Shown here: positions 18,384 through 27,642 of the stretch, piece by piece
Position numbering within the stretch: the stretch's first letter is position 1
How the letters are laid out: each line of letters opens with the position of its first letter
Origin: Flammeovirga sp. EKP202
GTDB lineage: Bacteria > Bacteroidota > Bacteroidia > Cytophagales > Flammeovirgaceae
Length of the DNA: 63,017 bases
Assembly (NCBI RefSeq): GCF_014534745.1
Contig: NZ_JACVVP010000043.1
Coordinates: 1-63,017, forward strand
Direction: 5' to 3'
Position numbers and translations under genes: made by a program
Notes under the pieces: generated by a model
Databases searched by the model: none
What the model was told of the DNA's origin: nothing
The model's input: the letters and a program-made list of their open reading frames with translations, nothing else

Positions 18384-18435
18384 TATGAAAGAATTTAGTA
18401 CTCTGTAAATATATTGTAAACTAAATTATCGTTAA

Positions 18436-18783
18436 TTACAGTAATTCCTTTTGTGAAGGATAAATGGTAGTGTATTATGGCTCGTGCGGACGTTTTACTA
18501 AAACGTCTCCACAAAACTGCATTTTAGAAGATAATTACAAAACCTTTTTCTTTTGTAATCAGGTAATCATTTAGTAGTATCTTCTTCGGCCTTGAAGGGA
18601 AAAGCGTGAAGAATTTCATGGATTGAGCCGTTAAAAATGATTTTGTTGTTTGAGCGCAGCGAGTTTAAAATCATTTAGGTGAGAGAAATGGAATTTAGCT
18701 TTTGACTTCTAAGCCTTGAATTTTTTGCTTCTTTTTGTTTCAAGACAAAAATGAAGAGGAAAGAACCTTGAAAGTAGACCCTA
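18436..18783 (+). repeat. Dispersed intergenic repeat, copy A (longest)
   Basis: This copy is shared over its whole length with copy D (58364-58621, inverted) and over its right half with copy B (22015-22215) and copy C (54262-54366, inverted). It contains the palindrome GACGTTTTACTAAAACGTC, a long AAAATGATTTT / AAAATCATTT hairpin arm pair and a third hairpin (CTTCTTTTTGT with ACAAAAATGAAG). Changes in the third hairpin between copies keep the pairing, so structure seems to be conserved. It has no reading frame. It behaves like a REP/MITE-type non-autonomous element. Confidence 0.8.
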
Positions 18784-18991
18784 TAATTACTTGTAGAAAG
18801 ATCGATTGAAAGTTGGCGATAATTTAGTTGATCAAAATTTAGCTCTAAAATAGTATTATTCTTTGATGTGTTTCCGTTTTCTTTCTGATTGCTAACAAAT
18901 GTAAATATCTAAAATATTAAAAAATAAAATGTAACTAATGTAATATTTTATATAAACTTATTAATGAAATGATATAAAAATAATGCAATGT

Positions 18992-19023
18992 TTTGGAGTA
19001 GAAATTTCTTTCACAAACCTTTG
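18992..19023 (+). promoter_or_regulatory. Candidate promoter of an orphan transcript
   Basis: TTTG (18992-18995) and AACCTTTG (19016-19023) are separated by 20 bp, matching the Bacteroidota promoter layout with one mismatch in the -7 box. No coding sequence follows, but a strong terminator is found at 19407-19458. Confidence 0.4.
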
Positions 19024-19029
19024 TAGTGC

Positions 19030-19458
19030 AATAAATAATTGCAGCAAACGCAAAAGCAAAAACTTCAAAAAAATCAAATGATATAACTAAAAATAAAACA
19101 TATACAGAGCAAACTATTGTAATAATTTATCACACATTTTTAAATGGTATAAGGTCATAATCTAAAATTTAGAATTAGGATCTTATAAATACTCTATAAA
19201 TCTAAATACTTAGATTTATTGCTCATGTAATATAGCTCATGAACAGTATTTCTATTTTAAATTAAAGCTTAAACTGTTGTTTTTTAGTAGTTTAGTGATG
19301 AGCTAATTACTAATATTTAAATGAAGGACGATAGCTATACAATAACAAAATAGACCAATTAACTTAAACGTTAGGGTTCTATTAGTTAGTACTAAAACCA
19401 GACAAGGTGAGTAGAAAGAGGGGGAGTGCCATAATGGTATCCCTTCTATCACCTTTTT
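19030..19458 (+). ncRNA. Possible non-coding RNA of about 430 nt
   Basis: A promoter-like sequence ends at 19023 and a strong terminator lies at 19407-19458, with no credible coding frame between. The segment is very AT-rich, with several short inverted repeats (for example around 19190-19220). The function is unknown and it does not match any RNA family that I recognise by eye. Confidence 0.3.
19407..19458 (+). terminator. Strong orphan terminator hairpin
   Basis: A long stem (AAGGTGA and TAGAA on the left, TTCTA and TCACCTT on the right, with an inner GGGA/TCCC and TGCCAT/ATGGTA) is followed by T6. No gene ends upstream of it within 1 kb. Confidence 0.75.
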
Positions 19459-19774
19459 TGAATTGATTAACCGATTACAAAAAAATATTTAGAAACAAAT
19501 TCCTTAATATATATAGGTAATAACCTAAATTATACAACTATTACTCGATGGATAAATGCTATACACATTCAAAATCTTATAGATTCTTGAAGTGTTTTTA
19601 AATGAGAAGTGAAATGGCTTAATACTTCTATTTTGTATTAGTAGAGTGCTTTCCTTGAAATTGGATTTATTTTGGTTGAAAGGGGATAAAGTTCAATCAT
19701 TATAAATTAGTCTCTACCTAATATCGGATGAAGACATCACTAAGACTTTTCACTTATTTTGCTTTTTAAAATTA

Positions 19775-19809
19775 TAAGGCACATTCTAATTTGTTAAGAG
19801 TGTGCCTTA
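19775..19809. other. Isolated 12-bp hairpin
   Basis: AAGGCACATTCT pairs with AGAGTGTGCCTT across a 9-nt loop, with one GU pair. It has no clear T-run on either side. It lies 250 bp upstream of lepA in otherwise featureless AT-rich DNA. Confidence 0.4.
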
Positions 19810-20047
19810 ATTGTATCAATACGGTTACATGATTTTTCAAACAACAGATGAAAGTTTGCATTTCTTGGTACTTCTTTAAAACATTTATGATAAAGAAGTA
19901 CTTAAAAAGATATAATACGTTTGAAGAAATAATGAGTAATACATCATTTTACTCTACTTTTGTGATTATTTTTGCGGTCCTAGTCAATTTTTAATAAAAA
20001 CATTGTTAGATATTTACTAAGGATTTAAGAGTTATAAGAATTAGAAG

Positions 20048-20055
20048 TAACTTTG
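20048..20055 (+). promoter_or_regulatory. -7 box 4 bp before the lepA start (leaderless candidate)
   Basis: TAACTTTG matches TAnnTTTG exactly and ends 4 bp before the lepA ATG, so transcription would start at or next to the start codon. The upstream TTTG box is poor. A second exact box, TACTTTTG, lies at 19955-19962 and would give a leader of about 90 nt. Confidence 0.4.
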
Positions 20056-20059
20056 TCAT

Positions 20060-21862
20060 ATGGACAAGATGGAAAATATTCGCAACTTCTCGATTATTGC
20101 TCACATTGACCACGGTAAGAGTACGTTAGCAGACCGTCTGTTGGAATCGACTCAAACTGTAGCTCAGCGTGATATGCAGAGTCAGTTGCTAGACAATATG
20201 GATTTAGAGCGTGAACGTGGTATTACGATCAAGTCGCACGCTATTCAGATGAATTACCTCCAAGATGGAGAAGAGTATGTATTGAACTTAATTGATACTC
20301 CTGGTCACGTGGATTTCTCTTATGAGGTATCTAGATCAATTGCAGCATGTGAAGGTGCATTATTGATTGTGGATGCGTCTCAAGGTATTGAAGCACAAAC
20401 CATCTCCAACTTATATTTGGCAATGGAGCACGATTTAGAGATCATTCCTGTAATGAACAAAATCGACCTTCCTCATGCCAACCCAGAAGTAGTAGCGGAT
20501 CAGATCATGGATCTTTTAGGTTGTGAAAGAGAGGATATCGTTGAAGCTTCAGGTAAAACTGGTTTGGGTGTAGATAAGATTCTTGAAGCAATTGTAGACA
20601 GAATTCCTGCTCCAGAAGGAGATCCAAAGGAACCACTACAAGCATTGATCTTTGATTCAGTATATAATTCATTCCGTGGAGTAGAAGTATACTATAGAAT
20701 TTTGAATGGTACACTTAATAAAGGTGACCTTGTAAAATTCGTCAACACTGGAAAAGAATATAAAGCAGATGAAATTGGTGTTTTAAAGTTAGACCAAGAG
20801 TCTAGAAAGTCAATTTCTGCAGGTAACGTAGGTTACATTATCTCAGGTATCAAGGAAGCGAAGGAAGTAAAAGTAGGTGATACTATTACTTTAACGGAAC
20901 GTCCTTGCGAGGAAGCGATTCAAGGTTTCGAAGATGTGAAGCCAATGGTATTCGCGGGTATTTATCCTGTTGATACAACAGAGTATGAAGATCTTCGTGC
21001 CTCTTTAGAGAAATTACAATTGAACGATGCCTCTTTAGTATGGGAACCTGAAACATCAGTAGCCCTAGGTTTCGGTTTTAGATGTGGTTTCTTAGGGATG
21101 CTTCACTTGGAAATTGTACAGGAACGTTTGGAGAGAGAATTCAACATGACAGTAATTACTACTGCTCCTTCCGTACAATACCATGCATTTATGAATAATG
21201 CAGAAAAGGAACAAGTAATTATCAATGCTCCTTCAGATATGCCTGACCCTAGTAAGTTAGATCATATTGAAGAACCATATATTAAAGCCAACATCATCTC
21301 TAAAGCTGAATACGTAGGACCAATCATGTCATTATGTATGGAGAAAAGAGGTGAGTTGAAAAATCAGGTTTACTTAACAACAGATAGAGTAGAGTTGATT
21401 TTTGAAATTCCTTTGTCAGAAATTGTATTTGACTTCTTCGATAAGTTGAAAACTATCTCTAGAGGTTATGCTTCATTGGATTATGAATTGATTGGATTTA
21501 GAGCTTCTAAGTTAGTAAAACTAGATATTCTATTAAACAATGATCCAGTAGATGCTTTCTCAGCAATTGTGCATAGAGATGGTGCATATGATAGAGGTAA
21601 GAAGATTTGTGAAAAACTTCGTGAAGTGATCAATCGTCAGCAATTCGAAATTCCAATTCAAGCGGCAATTGGTACGAAGATTATTGCTAGAGAAACAATC
21701 AAAGCCCTTCGTAAAAACGTAATCGCGAAGTGTTATGGTGGTGATATCTCACGTAAGCGTAAGCTATTAGAAAAGCAGAAGAAAGGTAAGAAACGTATGC
21801 GTCAGTTGGGTAACGTAGAAGTGACTCAAGAAGCATTCATGTCAGTATTGAAAGTTGACTAG
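20060..21862 (+). CDS. lepA: Elongation factor 4 (LepA GTPase)
   Basis: The 600-residue translational GTPase is the usual LepA length. The G domain is visible at the N-terminus: AHIDHGKST (G1), RGIT with KSHA (G2 region), DTPGH (G3), NKID (G4). Beyond it are the EF-G-like domains, and the LepA-specific C-terminal domain ends in lysine-rich [15 protein letters not shown], which contacts the ribosome. LepA acts on stalled or mistranslocated ribosomes at the membrane or in the cytosol. It is a single-gene unit with its own terminator, following 1.7 kb with no coding sequence. Confidence 0.97.
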   Translation: MDKMENIRNFSIIAHIDHGKSTLADRLLESTQTVAQRDMQSQLLDNMDLERERGITIKSHAIQMNYLQDGEEYVLNLIDTPGHVDFSYEVSRSIAACEGALLIVDASQGIEAQTISNLYLAMEHDLEIIPVMNKIDLPHANPEVVADQIMDLLGCEREDIVEASGKTGLGVDKILEAIVDRIPAPEGDPKEPLQALIFDSVYNSFRGVEVYYRILNGTLNKGDLVKFVNTGKEYKADEIGVLKLDQESRKSISAGNVGYIISGIKEAKEVKVGDTITLTERPCEEAIQGFEDVKPMVFAGIYPVDTTEYEDLRASLEKLQLNDASLVWEPETSVALGFGFRCGFLGMLHLEIVQERLEREFNMTVITTAPSVQYHAFMNNAEKEQVIINAPSDMPDPSKLDHIEEPYIKANIISKAEYVGPIMSLCMEKRGELKNQVYLTTDRVELIFEIPLSEIVFDFFDKLKTISRGYASLDYELIGFRASKLVKLDILLNNDPVDAFSAIVHRDGAYDRGKKICEKLREVINRQQFEIPIQAAIGTKIIARETIKALRKNVIAKCYGGDISRKRKLLEKQKKGKKRMRQLGNVEVTQEAFMSVLKVD

Positions 21863-21884
21863 TCTTACATTCTAAGATATAAAT

Positions 21885-21918
21885 AAAGGTTGCCTTATTT
21901 CGTTAGGGCAACCTTTTT
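21885..21918 (+). terminator. Terminator of lepA
   Basis: AAAGGTTGCC (21885-21894) pairs with GGCAACCTTT (21907-21916) and a T-run follows. Confidence 0.9.
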
Positions 21919-22014
21919 TATTGGCGAAATTTTCATCAAAATTTTATACTTATGACTGTAGTTACACTCTCATTAGTGGCCTTTTTACCAATTTAGTTGC
22001 GTAGAACTTCTAAT

Positions 22015-22215
22015 GGCCTTGAAGGGAAAAGCGTTAAGAATTTCATGTATTGAGCCGTTAAAAATGATTTTGCTGTTTGAGCGCAGCGAGTTTAAAATCA
22101 TTTAGGCGAGAGGAATGAAATTTAGCTTTTGACTTCTAAGCCTAGATTTTTTGCTTCGTTTTTCATCAATGGAAAAATGAAGAAGAAAGCCTCTTGAAAG
22201 TAAGGCCTCGAAAGT
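22015..22215 (+). repeat. Dispersed intergenic repeat, copy B
   Basis: It begins GGCCTTGAAGGGAAAAGCG and matches copy A from 18589 on for about 190 bp at high identity. The third hairpin here is CTTCGTTTTTCAT with ATGGAAAAATGAAG, different in sequence from copy A yet still paired. It lies between lepA and the lipoprotein gene, outside both. Confidence 0.8.
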
Positions 22216-22247
22216 TGGTAGAACTATCGTTGATTACAGTACAAAAC

Positions 22248-22622
22248 TTATAACCCTTTTGGAGCTGTAAAAATAATTTCAGCACTATCTTGACCAATAG
22301 GAATAATGTACAATTCTTCAGGAATAGCATATTTTTCATCCGTCACTTTAGGGTTTTCCTGTACAATCAAATTACCTATTACACCGGGTACAACATCTGA
22401 TTTATCTTCATTACCAAGAAAAATACGCATCAATCCAGCTTGATGAGATATTTGTATAGTACCAGAATCTAATCCAGCAATATTCGCCTCTTCCCAATTG
22501 TAAATTAGAGTTACCTCTCTTGGTGGAATCTTATCCACATCATCAACACATGAAGATAAAACGATGCCTGTAAGTAGAGCGAATAGGAATGTTAATTTAA
22601 AATTCATATTTACTTTTTTCAA
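22248..22622 (-). CDS. Small lipoprotein of unknown function
   Basis: The protein has 124 residues from the first start, or 119 from the in-frame second Met (MNFKLTF), which gives a better signal peptide. It carries a lipobox LSSC with a hydrophobic segment before it, so it is probably exported and lipid-anchored. The mature part is acidic, of about 100 residues with beta-rich character, and shows no recognisable domain. It stands alone between repeat copy B and the glycosyltransferase gene on the other strand. Confidence 0.7.
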   Translation of the reverse strand: MKKVNMNFKLTFLFALLTGIVLSSCVDDVDKIPPREVTLIYNWEEANIAGLDSGTIQISHQAGLMRIFLGNEDKSDVVPGVIGNLIVQENPKVTDEKYAIPEELYIIPIGQDSAEIIFTAPKGL

Positions 22623-22846
22623 ATTAGTAATGCTCAGTACCGAATTAGAGTTCGATACCTAGTAGACCTGTTTTTATGGGCTACAAATAGTATTTTATGA
22701 TAAAAAGACCTAATACTAAGACAATTTATCACTACTAAAAAACGATGAAATGGGAGGAGGAGTTCTAAAAACAACATTATTTAGTATTCCCCGAAAAATA
22801 ACTTAATAAGAGCAATAAATAGTTAAGTTATTTTTGTTTGTATACT

Positions 22847-22878
22847 TAAGACTTTATTCATGAAATAAAGTACATTTG
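22847..22878 (+). promoter_or_regulatory. Promoter of the GT39/PAP2 operon, leaderless
   Basis: TTTG (22847-22850) is followed after exactly 20 bp by TACATTTG (22871-22878), a full match to the Bacteroidota promoter consensus. The ATG starts at 22883, 4 bp after the -7 box, so the transcript should begin at the start codon. Confidence 0.65.
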
Positions 22879-22882
22879 CAGC

Positions 22883-24505
22883 ATGGAACAAATGAGTATT
22901 ACAGAAAGTAGAGCAACTAAGATTGTTTTACGGATAATTGTTATCAGTTCCATTGTGCGTGCATTTATTGGGGGTACAATGGAGTTCAGTAATGACGAGG
23001 TTTATTATTGGACATATGCTTTATACCCAGAACTTAGTCATTTTGATCATCCTCCGATGGTCGGTTGGGTAATTCAGTTATTTACCTTAAACCTTCAATT
23101 GCCTTATGAATTATTTATGCGATTGGGAGGGGTAGTTTTTGCGGGTATAAACACTTTCTTAGCTTATAAAATTGCTTCAAAACTAAAAGACAGTATAGCA
23201 GGGATTTATGCTGCATTTTTATATACATCTTCTATTTATGCATCCATTTTAGCAGGTATTTTTATTATACCTGACACTCCACAAGTTCTTTTCTGGATGC
23301 TGAGTATTTACTTTTTACTAGAGTCACTTCCGGTAGAAAAAATCGATAGCCGAGCGAGAAAAAACCTTTTACTAGCAGGTTTGATGATTGGTTTGGCAGG
23401 TTTGTCAAAGTATCATGGAGCTTTCATTGGTTTAGGAGTAGCCTTGTATGTATTGGTATGCGATAGAAGATGGTTTGCGGATTGGAGTTTATGGGGTGCA
23501 GGAGCCATTGCAGTGTTGTGTTTATTCCCTGTTGTGTATTGGAACTATGCGAACGATTTTATTAGTTTCACTTTCCATTCTGATCGTGTGACACCTACGT
23601 TGGAGCTTAGATTGGATTATTTCTTTAGAGAATTTGGCGGTCAAATAGCTTATAATAACCCATGGAACTGGTACCTCATCGTAGCTGCTTTAGTAGGCAT
23701 TGCTAAAGGCAAAAAAGTAATGGACAAGAAGTCTTTACAAGTCCTTTTATTCAATGGTCTACCACTCATCTTGGTGTTTACCTCTTTCGCTATTTTCAGG
23801 GAAACATTACCGCACTGGTCAGGGCCAGGGTATTTACCACTGATTATTATCGCTGCGGTTTATTGGAGAGTAAAATTAATTGACAGTAAAGCTAGAAATG
23901 CTTGGAGACTTTGGAAACCGAAAAGAATTGCGGGTTCTACAACTTTCCTTGCAGTAGTTTTAGCATTAGCGTATTGGCTAATTAATTTTAGTCCTATCAA
24001 CTTGGGAAAAACGAATTTGGAAGATCCTCACAACTTTGGGGAGTGGGATTTTACTCAGGATATGTATGGCTGGAGACAAATCAATAAAAAATTGAAGCCA
24101 ATTATTGAAAAGGATGTTCAAGAAGGGAAAATGAAACCTAATGCCAAGTTTGTCGGCTTTGAGTGGTTCCCTGGTACCCATATCGATTTTTATGTTGCAC
24201 ATCCTAATAATCACCCAATGATCATGATGGGGAATTGGGATCAGATTCATAAGTATGCTTGGATCAATCAATACAGAGGTGGATTAGAAAAAGGAGAGGA
24301 CGTTTACTTTGTCAATGTGACCAATTGGGGCAGAGATGTAAACCGACAGTTTGCTGAATACTTCGAAGCCATTGAAGAGGCAGGAAGAGTAGAAGTGACA
24401 AGAGCAGGGAAACTGATGAGGTATGCCTATTTGTATCGTTTGAAAGGATATAAAGACAACTATCCTTTTCCAGATCCTTATGAAAAAACGCATAAAATAA
24501 ATTAA
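22883..24505 (+). CDS. GT39-family membrane glycosyltransferase (ArnT/PMT-like)
   Basis: The 540-residue inner-membrane protein has about nine to eleven hydrophobic helices. The first periplasmic loop carries NDEVYYWTYA and SHFDHPPMVGW, the acidic and His/Pro motifs of the PMT/ArnT family. Such enzymes move a sugar from a polyprenyl-phosphate donor to lipid A, protein or another lipid on the outer face of the membrane. A soluble C-terminal domain of about 150 residues is present. The acceptor is unknown. The stop is 1 bp before the start of a PAP2 phosphatase, suggesting a shared undecaprenyl or lipid A pathway. Confidence 0.8.
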   Translation: MEQMSITESRATKIVLRIIVISSIVRAFIGGTMEFSNDEVYYWTYALYPELSHFDHPPMVGWVIQLFTLNLQLPYELFMRLGGVVFAGINTFLAYKIASKLKDSIAGIYAAFLYTSSIYASILAGIFIIPDTPQVLFWMLSIYFLLESLPVEKIDSRARKNLLLAGLMIGLAGLSKYHGAFIGLGVALYVLVCDRRWFADWSLWGAGAIAVLCLFPVVYWNYANDFISFTFHSDRVTPTLELRLDYFFREFGGQIAYNNPWNWYLIVAALVGIAKGKKVMDKKSLQVLLFNGLPLILVFTSFAIFRETLPHWSGPGYLPLIIIAAVYWRVKLIDSKARNAWRLWKPKRIAGSTTFLAVVLALAYWLINFSPINLGKTNLEDPHNFGEWDFTQDMYGWRQINKKLKPIIEKDVQEGKMKPNAKFVGFEWFPGTHIDFYVAHPNNHPMIMMGNWDQIHKYAWINQYRGGLEKGEDVYFVNVTNWGRDVNRQFAEYFEAIEEAGRVEVTRAGKLMRYAYLYRLKGYKDNYPFPDPYEKTHKIN

Positions 24506-24506
24506 T

Positions 24507-25082
24507 ATGGAGCCATTCGGTTGGGAAAGAGAATTATTTCTCTACTTAAATAGTCATCATACAGCATTATCAGATACGTTTTTTTGGTGGATTACTACGC
24601 CTATTAATTCGTGGCCCTTATACTTGTTCATCATTATTTTTTCTTACTTGAAGTTTGGTTGGAAAAAAACAGTATTTTGGTTGGTAGGTTTAGGTATCGC
24701 AATTGGATTAGCAGATGTGATTGCTTCTCAAATTTTCAAGCCTTTGGTCAATAGGCCAAGACCTACACATGATCCAGTAATTAAGGATATGGTACATTAC
24801 CTCAATGATTACCGAGGTGGACCTTTAGGTTTTGTTTCCTCACACGCTTCAACCTCTATGGCTATTGCTTTATTTTTCTTTTTAGAATGGCATAAACAAG
24901 TGAAGTGGTCATGGATCTTTTTTATTTGGACCGCTTTGTATTCTTATAGTAGAATTGCAGTAGGAGTTCATTTCGTTGGAGATATTTTCGGAGGGTGGCT
25001 TGTCGGAATATTGTCAGTTTACCTAGCTAGAGAAATTATTTATTGGGTACAAAACAAGTATCAAATTCAATTGGATAAATAA
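24507..25082 (+). CDS. PAP2-family phosphatase
   Basis: The 191-residue membrane protein has the three PAP2 signature motifs: KPLVNRPRP (K-x6-R-P), SSHAS (P-S-G-H type) and SRIAVGVHFVGDIFGG (S-R-x5-H-x3-D). It has about five or six membrane helices. PAP2 enzymes remove phosphate from undecaprenyl diphosphate, lipid A or phosphatidate at the periplasmic face. Coupling with the GT39 gene (1 bp apart) suggests recycling of the polyprenyl carrier or editing of lipid A phosphates. The choice cannot be made from sequence. Confidence 0.85.
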   Translation: MEPFGWERELFLYLNSHHTALSDTFFWWITTPINSWPLYLFIIIFSYLKFGWKKTVFWLVGLGIAIGLADVIASQIFKPLVNRPRPTHDPVIKDMVHYLNDYRGGPLGFVSSHASTSMAIALFFFLEWHKQVKWSWIFFIWTALYSYSRIAVGVHFVGDIFGGWLVGILSVYLAREIIYWVQNKYQIQLDK

Positions 25083-25108
25083 TCTGATGATTGAAAATAA
25101 AAGATAAG

Positions 25109-25137
25109 CCGATGCATGAAAGTGTATCGGTTTTTTT
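25109..25137 (+). terminator. Terminator of the GT39/PAP2 operon
   Basis: CCGATGCA (25109-25116) pairs with TGTATCGG (25123-25130), followed by T7. Confidence 0.85.
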
Positions 25138-25391
25138 CGTTTTTATGTGTCTATGCTACTTAAAATGGGGTTTTGTAGTGAAAATGTAGTAATAAAAACG
25201 AATTAATGTGACTTGCAAAGCAGTGAAAATATCCAGTAAGTTAGCCATCTTTGAAATGACGATAGATTAAAAAATAAGTAGAGCTTTATAAAAGCAAGTA
25301 ATTCACATAGGCGAACTTTTTATAAGCTGAATAGGTGAACAAACAGGTAATCTCATTAACGATAACAACAAATTTCTTACAATTGAAAAAC
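25138..25391. other. Gene-free stretch before an orphan terminator
   Basis: There is no coding frame of note. The stretch ends with the hairpin at 25394-25421, so a small RNA is possible, but no convincing promoter was found. Confidence 0.3.
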
Positions 25392-25393
25392 AA

Positions 25394-25421
25394 GTCAGGG
25401 TCTTTTCCCTGGCTTTTTTTT
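25394..25421 (+). terminator. Orphan plus-strand terminator
   Basis: GTCAGGG (25394-25400) pairs with CCCTGGC (25407-25413) across a 6-nt loop, followed by T8. It is oriented for plus-strand transcripts, yet the last plus gene already has a terminator 260 bp upstream. It may also separate converging transcripts. Confidence 0.7.
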
Positions 25422-25423
25422 AT

Positions 25424-26263
25424 TTAGAAAGGAGTGATGTTATCATAATAGATATTATGGATCACTTGTTTGACAGGATTCTCATTTTCTCTATAGATCA
25501 TTGAAATTGAACTGGGGTATCCTTCATCATTAAAGACCGTGCGGTAATCGATACTACTATTATTGACTCCCTCACTTGAACCTAAATTTACTTTAGAGTT
25601 GGAAGTTGTTATATATTGAGTCAATGGGAATTCATCAATTTCATCTAATAAAAATAGAGTACTGACTGGTAGAATTGATGAAAATAGAGCACTACCAAAT
25701 GGACTATATGAAAAGTTGATGATCGATGAAGGAGTACCGTTTGTAAGAGTTTCACCGTTATCAAAAATTCGTTTTACAGACAGTTCACTCGATTCATATG
25801 TAAAGTAACTGATTTGTTTTTGCTCAAAATTTTCGATGCTATAGATAAATTGGTTGCTATGAAGTACTGCCTCCACCAATAGTACATTATCCTTATACAT
25901 CAGCACTTTTGAAGAGTCTCTTGAAAAGGTATAGACTTTTTGGGTGATATTATTTTTCTTGATTTCTATTTTGGTGATGTTGCCAATAGCATCATATTGA
26001 AATTCCAATACAATGATTTCATTATTAGTAAGTAGACTATTAATCGAAGCTATTTTGTTCTCCTCATAGATGAACGTCAAATTTTTAGGATCTTCTGGCT
26101 GAGGCTCCACAAGATTGTAAAGGAAACCGATTTCAGAAGGAATCAACTCTTCCTGAATATCTACTTCAGGTGTATTTTCTTCATCAATAAAATTACATGA
26201 AGTACTAAATAGAATAAGGAAAGAAAAAATGAAATAGTATTTATACTGTGTGTACGTCTTCAT
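25424..26263 (-). CDS. Lipoprotein of unknown function
   Basis: The chosen ATG at 26263 gives about 279 residues opening with MKTYTQYKYYFIFSF and a lipobox FSTSC. A GTG start 30 bp upstream would put 10 extra residues before the signal peptide and seems wrong. The mature part is beta-rich and includes EFQYDAIGNITKIEI, like the repeats of Bacteroidota DUF4595-type or RHS-like surface lipoproteins. It is the last gene of a four-gene minus operon, and its start overlaps the end of the cysZ-like gene by 23 bp. Confidence 0.7.
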   Translation of the reverse strand: MKTYTQYKYYFIFSFLILFSTSCNFIDEENTPEVDIQEELIPSEIGFLYNLVEPQPEDPKNLTFIYEENKIASINSLLTNNEIIVLEFQYDAIGNITKIEIKKNNITQKVYTFSRDSSKVLMYKDNVLLVEAVLHSNQFIYSIENFEQKQISYFTYESSELSVKRIFDNGETLTNGTPSSIINFSYSPFGSALFSSILPVSTLFLLDEIDEFPLTQYITTSNSKVNLGSSEGVNNSSIDYRTVFNDEGYPSSISMIYRENENPVKQVIHNIYYDNITPF

Positions 26264-27041
26264 AGACATCAAGTTCTTTGAGAATAAGTCCACCAGCTGT
26301 CAGGCTGATGATAGGTGAAAAAATACCTCCTATTATAGGGACAAGTGACAGCAGACTTCCGCCAAAACCAATACTGATAGAAAGAGATTTATGATTAGTA
26401 ATATAGCGCTTACTATCTTTCACCTTAATATCCCAATTTTCAAAAAAGTTGTCTACAATGTCAAATCCGCTGTAATAACTGTTGATGACTAAACTGATAA
26501 ATAAGAAAATAGGCCCCACAAATGGGATAAAAGTAAATGGTAATAACAGTAATGTGAAGAAAATACTTTTGAGTGCATTGGGTAAGGTAATGGACCAGGC
26601 CATCTTGAATAATCGACCTAAATCGAAATTACTGCCAGCATCTTTATCAAATAAAAGGAGATTGATTTTCTCTGTTAAGCGATCTAGAATAGGGAAGCTG
26701 AGTAAGTTCATCAGTGGTCCAAAAAGCAATAGACTGGTGATGAGTACCGGAATTTCAACAAAAATAAAGAGTACCCAATACAGCGAGTTTTCTGAGCTTT
26801 GAGTATCCACAAATGGAATGGAATTTACTACTGAATGAAAGCTTTCAGTAGTCTGAACCCATTCCATGATTTGATGGCTTACGTACAATCCCCCTCCCAA
26901 TAAAACGACAGAGAGCATTAAACCAAAAATACCAATGAACCAGAAAAAAGACATCAGGTTGTTCTTTTTAATAAAGCTGAAGGCATTGAGGTATTGCTGA
27001 AAACCAGTTTTGTAAATCCGGAAGGAGGAATGCTTTTTCAT
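26241..27041 (-). CDS. CysZ/EI24-family membrane protein
   Basis: The 266-residue protein has about four long hydrophobic segments and the EI24/CysZ pattern PLMNLLSFPILDRLTEKIN, followed later by LLLPFTFIPFVGPIF. CysZ is a sulphate permease in gamma-proteobacteria, but Bacteroidota homologues are often not tied to cysteine genes, and none are nearby, so sulphate transport is not claimed. It begins 1 bp after the yigZ-like stop and overlaps the lipoprotein gene downstream. Confidence 0.75.
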   Translation of the reverse strand: MKKHSSFRIYKTGFQQYLNAFSFIKKNNLMSFFWFIGIFGLMLSVVLLGGGLYVSHQIMEWVQTTESFHSVVNSIPFVDTQSSENSLYWVLFIFVEIPVLITSLLLFGPLMNLLSFPILDRLTEKINLLLFDKDAGSNFDLGRLFKMAWSITLPNALKSIFFTLLLLPFTFIPFVGPIFLFISLVINSYYSGFDIVDNFFENWDIKVKDSKRYITNHKSLSISIGFGGSLLSLVPIIGGIFSPIISLTAGGLILKELDVYEDVHTV

Positions 27042-27042
27042 T

Positions 27043-27642
27043 TTATAATTCTTTAAAAATAAGCGCTTCTACGTCTTCAAGTTTTTCCTTTACTTGCTCG
27101 AAAAGGCTATCTCTTACTAAAAATTCAATATGACATAATTCATCGAAACTTTGATTACCAAAGTCCAACTCATAATTTTTGGCTACTTTCATCACATCGT
27201 TCATCTCAGGATAGGCAAATGTGATTTTGATCTTTCGCTGTACAAATAACTCTTCAATTTCACCATTTTCAAGAGCATCTGCCGCTGAAGTTTTGTAGGC
27301 ATGGATAAGACCGGGAACACCAAGCTTTGTTCCTCCAAAGTAACGAATCACGACAATCAAAGTATCCGTGACGTTAAAAGACCTTAGTTGTCCTAAAATC
27401 GGAAGACCTGCTGATCCACTGGGTTCGCCATCATCATTGGCTCTTGTTTTACTCTTATCCGCTCCAATGATATAAGCATAACACCAATGTCTGGCATCAT
27501 AATATTCTTTTCTATATCCTTTGACTATGGCCTTCGCCTCTTCTTCGGTTGTAACATGATGGGCTAGGGCAATAAATTTACTTCCTTTCTCTTTGTAGAT
27601 ACCTTCGCTGGTACCTTTTAGGGTTAAATAGGCGTCTTCCAT
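27043..27642 (-). CDS. YigZ/IMPACT-family protein
   Basis: The 199-residue protein has the UPF0029/IMPACT N-terminal domain: GSKFIALAHHV, then DARHWCYAYIIG, the NDDGEPSGSAG loop, and VVIRYFGGTKLGVPGL. The C-terminal half is the ferredoxin-like DUF1949-type domain. The family contacts translation factors or RNA in eukaryotes; the bacterial role is not established. It is directly adjacent to the hydrolase gene (stop and next start touch) and is part of the same operon. Confidence 0.88.
   Translation of the reverse strand: MEDAYLTLKGTSEGIYKEKGSKFIALAHHVTTEEEAKAIVKGYRKEYYDARHWCYAYIIGADKSKTRANDDGEPSGSAGLPILGQLRSFNVTDTLIVVIRYFGGTKLGVPGLIHAYKTSAADALENGEIEELFVQRKIKITFAYPEMNDVMKVAKNYELDFGNQSFDELCHIEFLVRDSLFEQVKEKLEDVEALIFKEL

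Noticed and set aside
26482-26802. Plus-strand open frame of 106 codons
   Set aside because: It is antisense to the CysZ-like gene and has no recognisable features.
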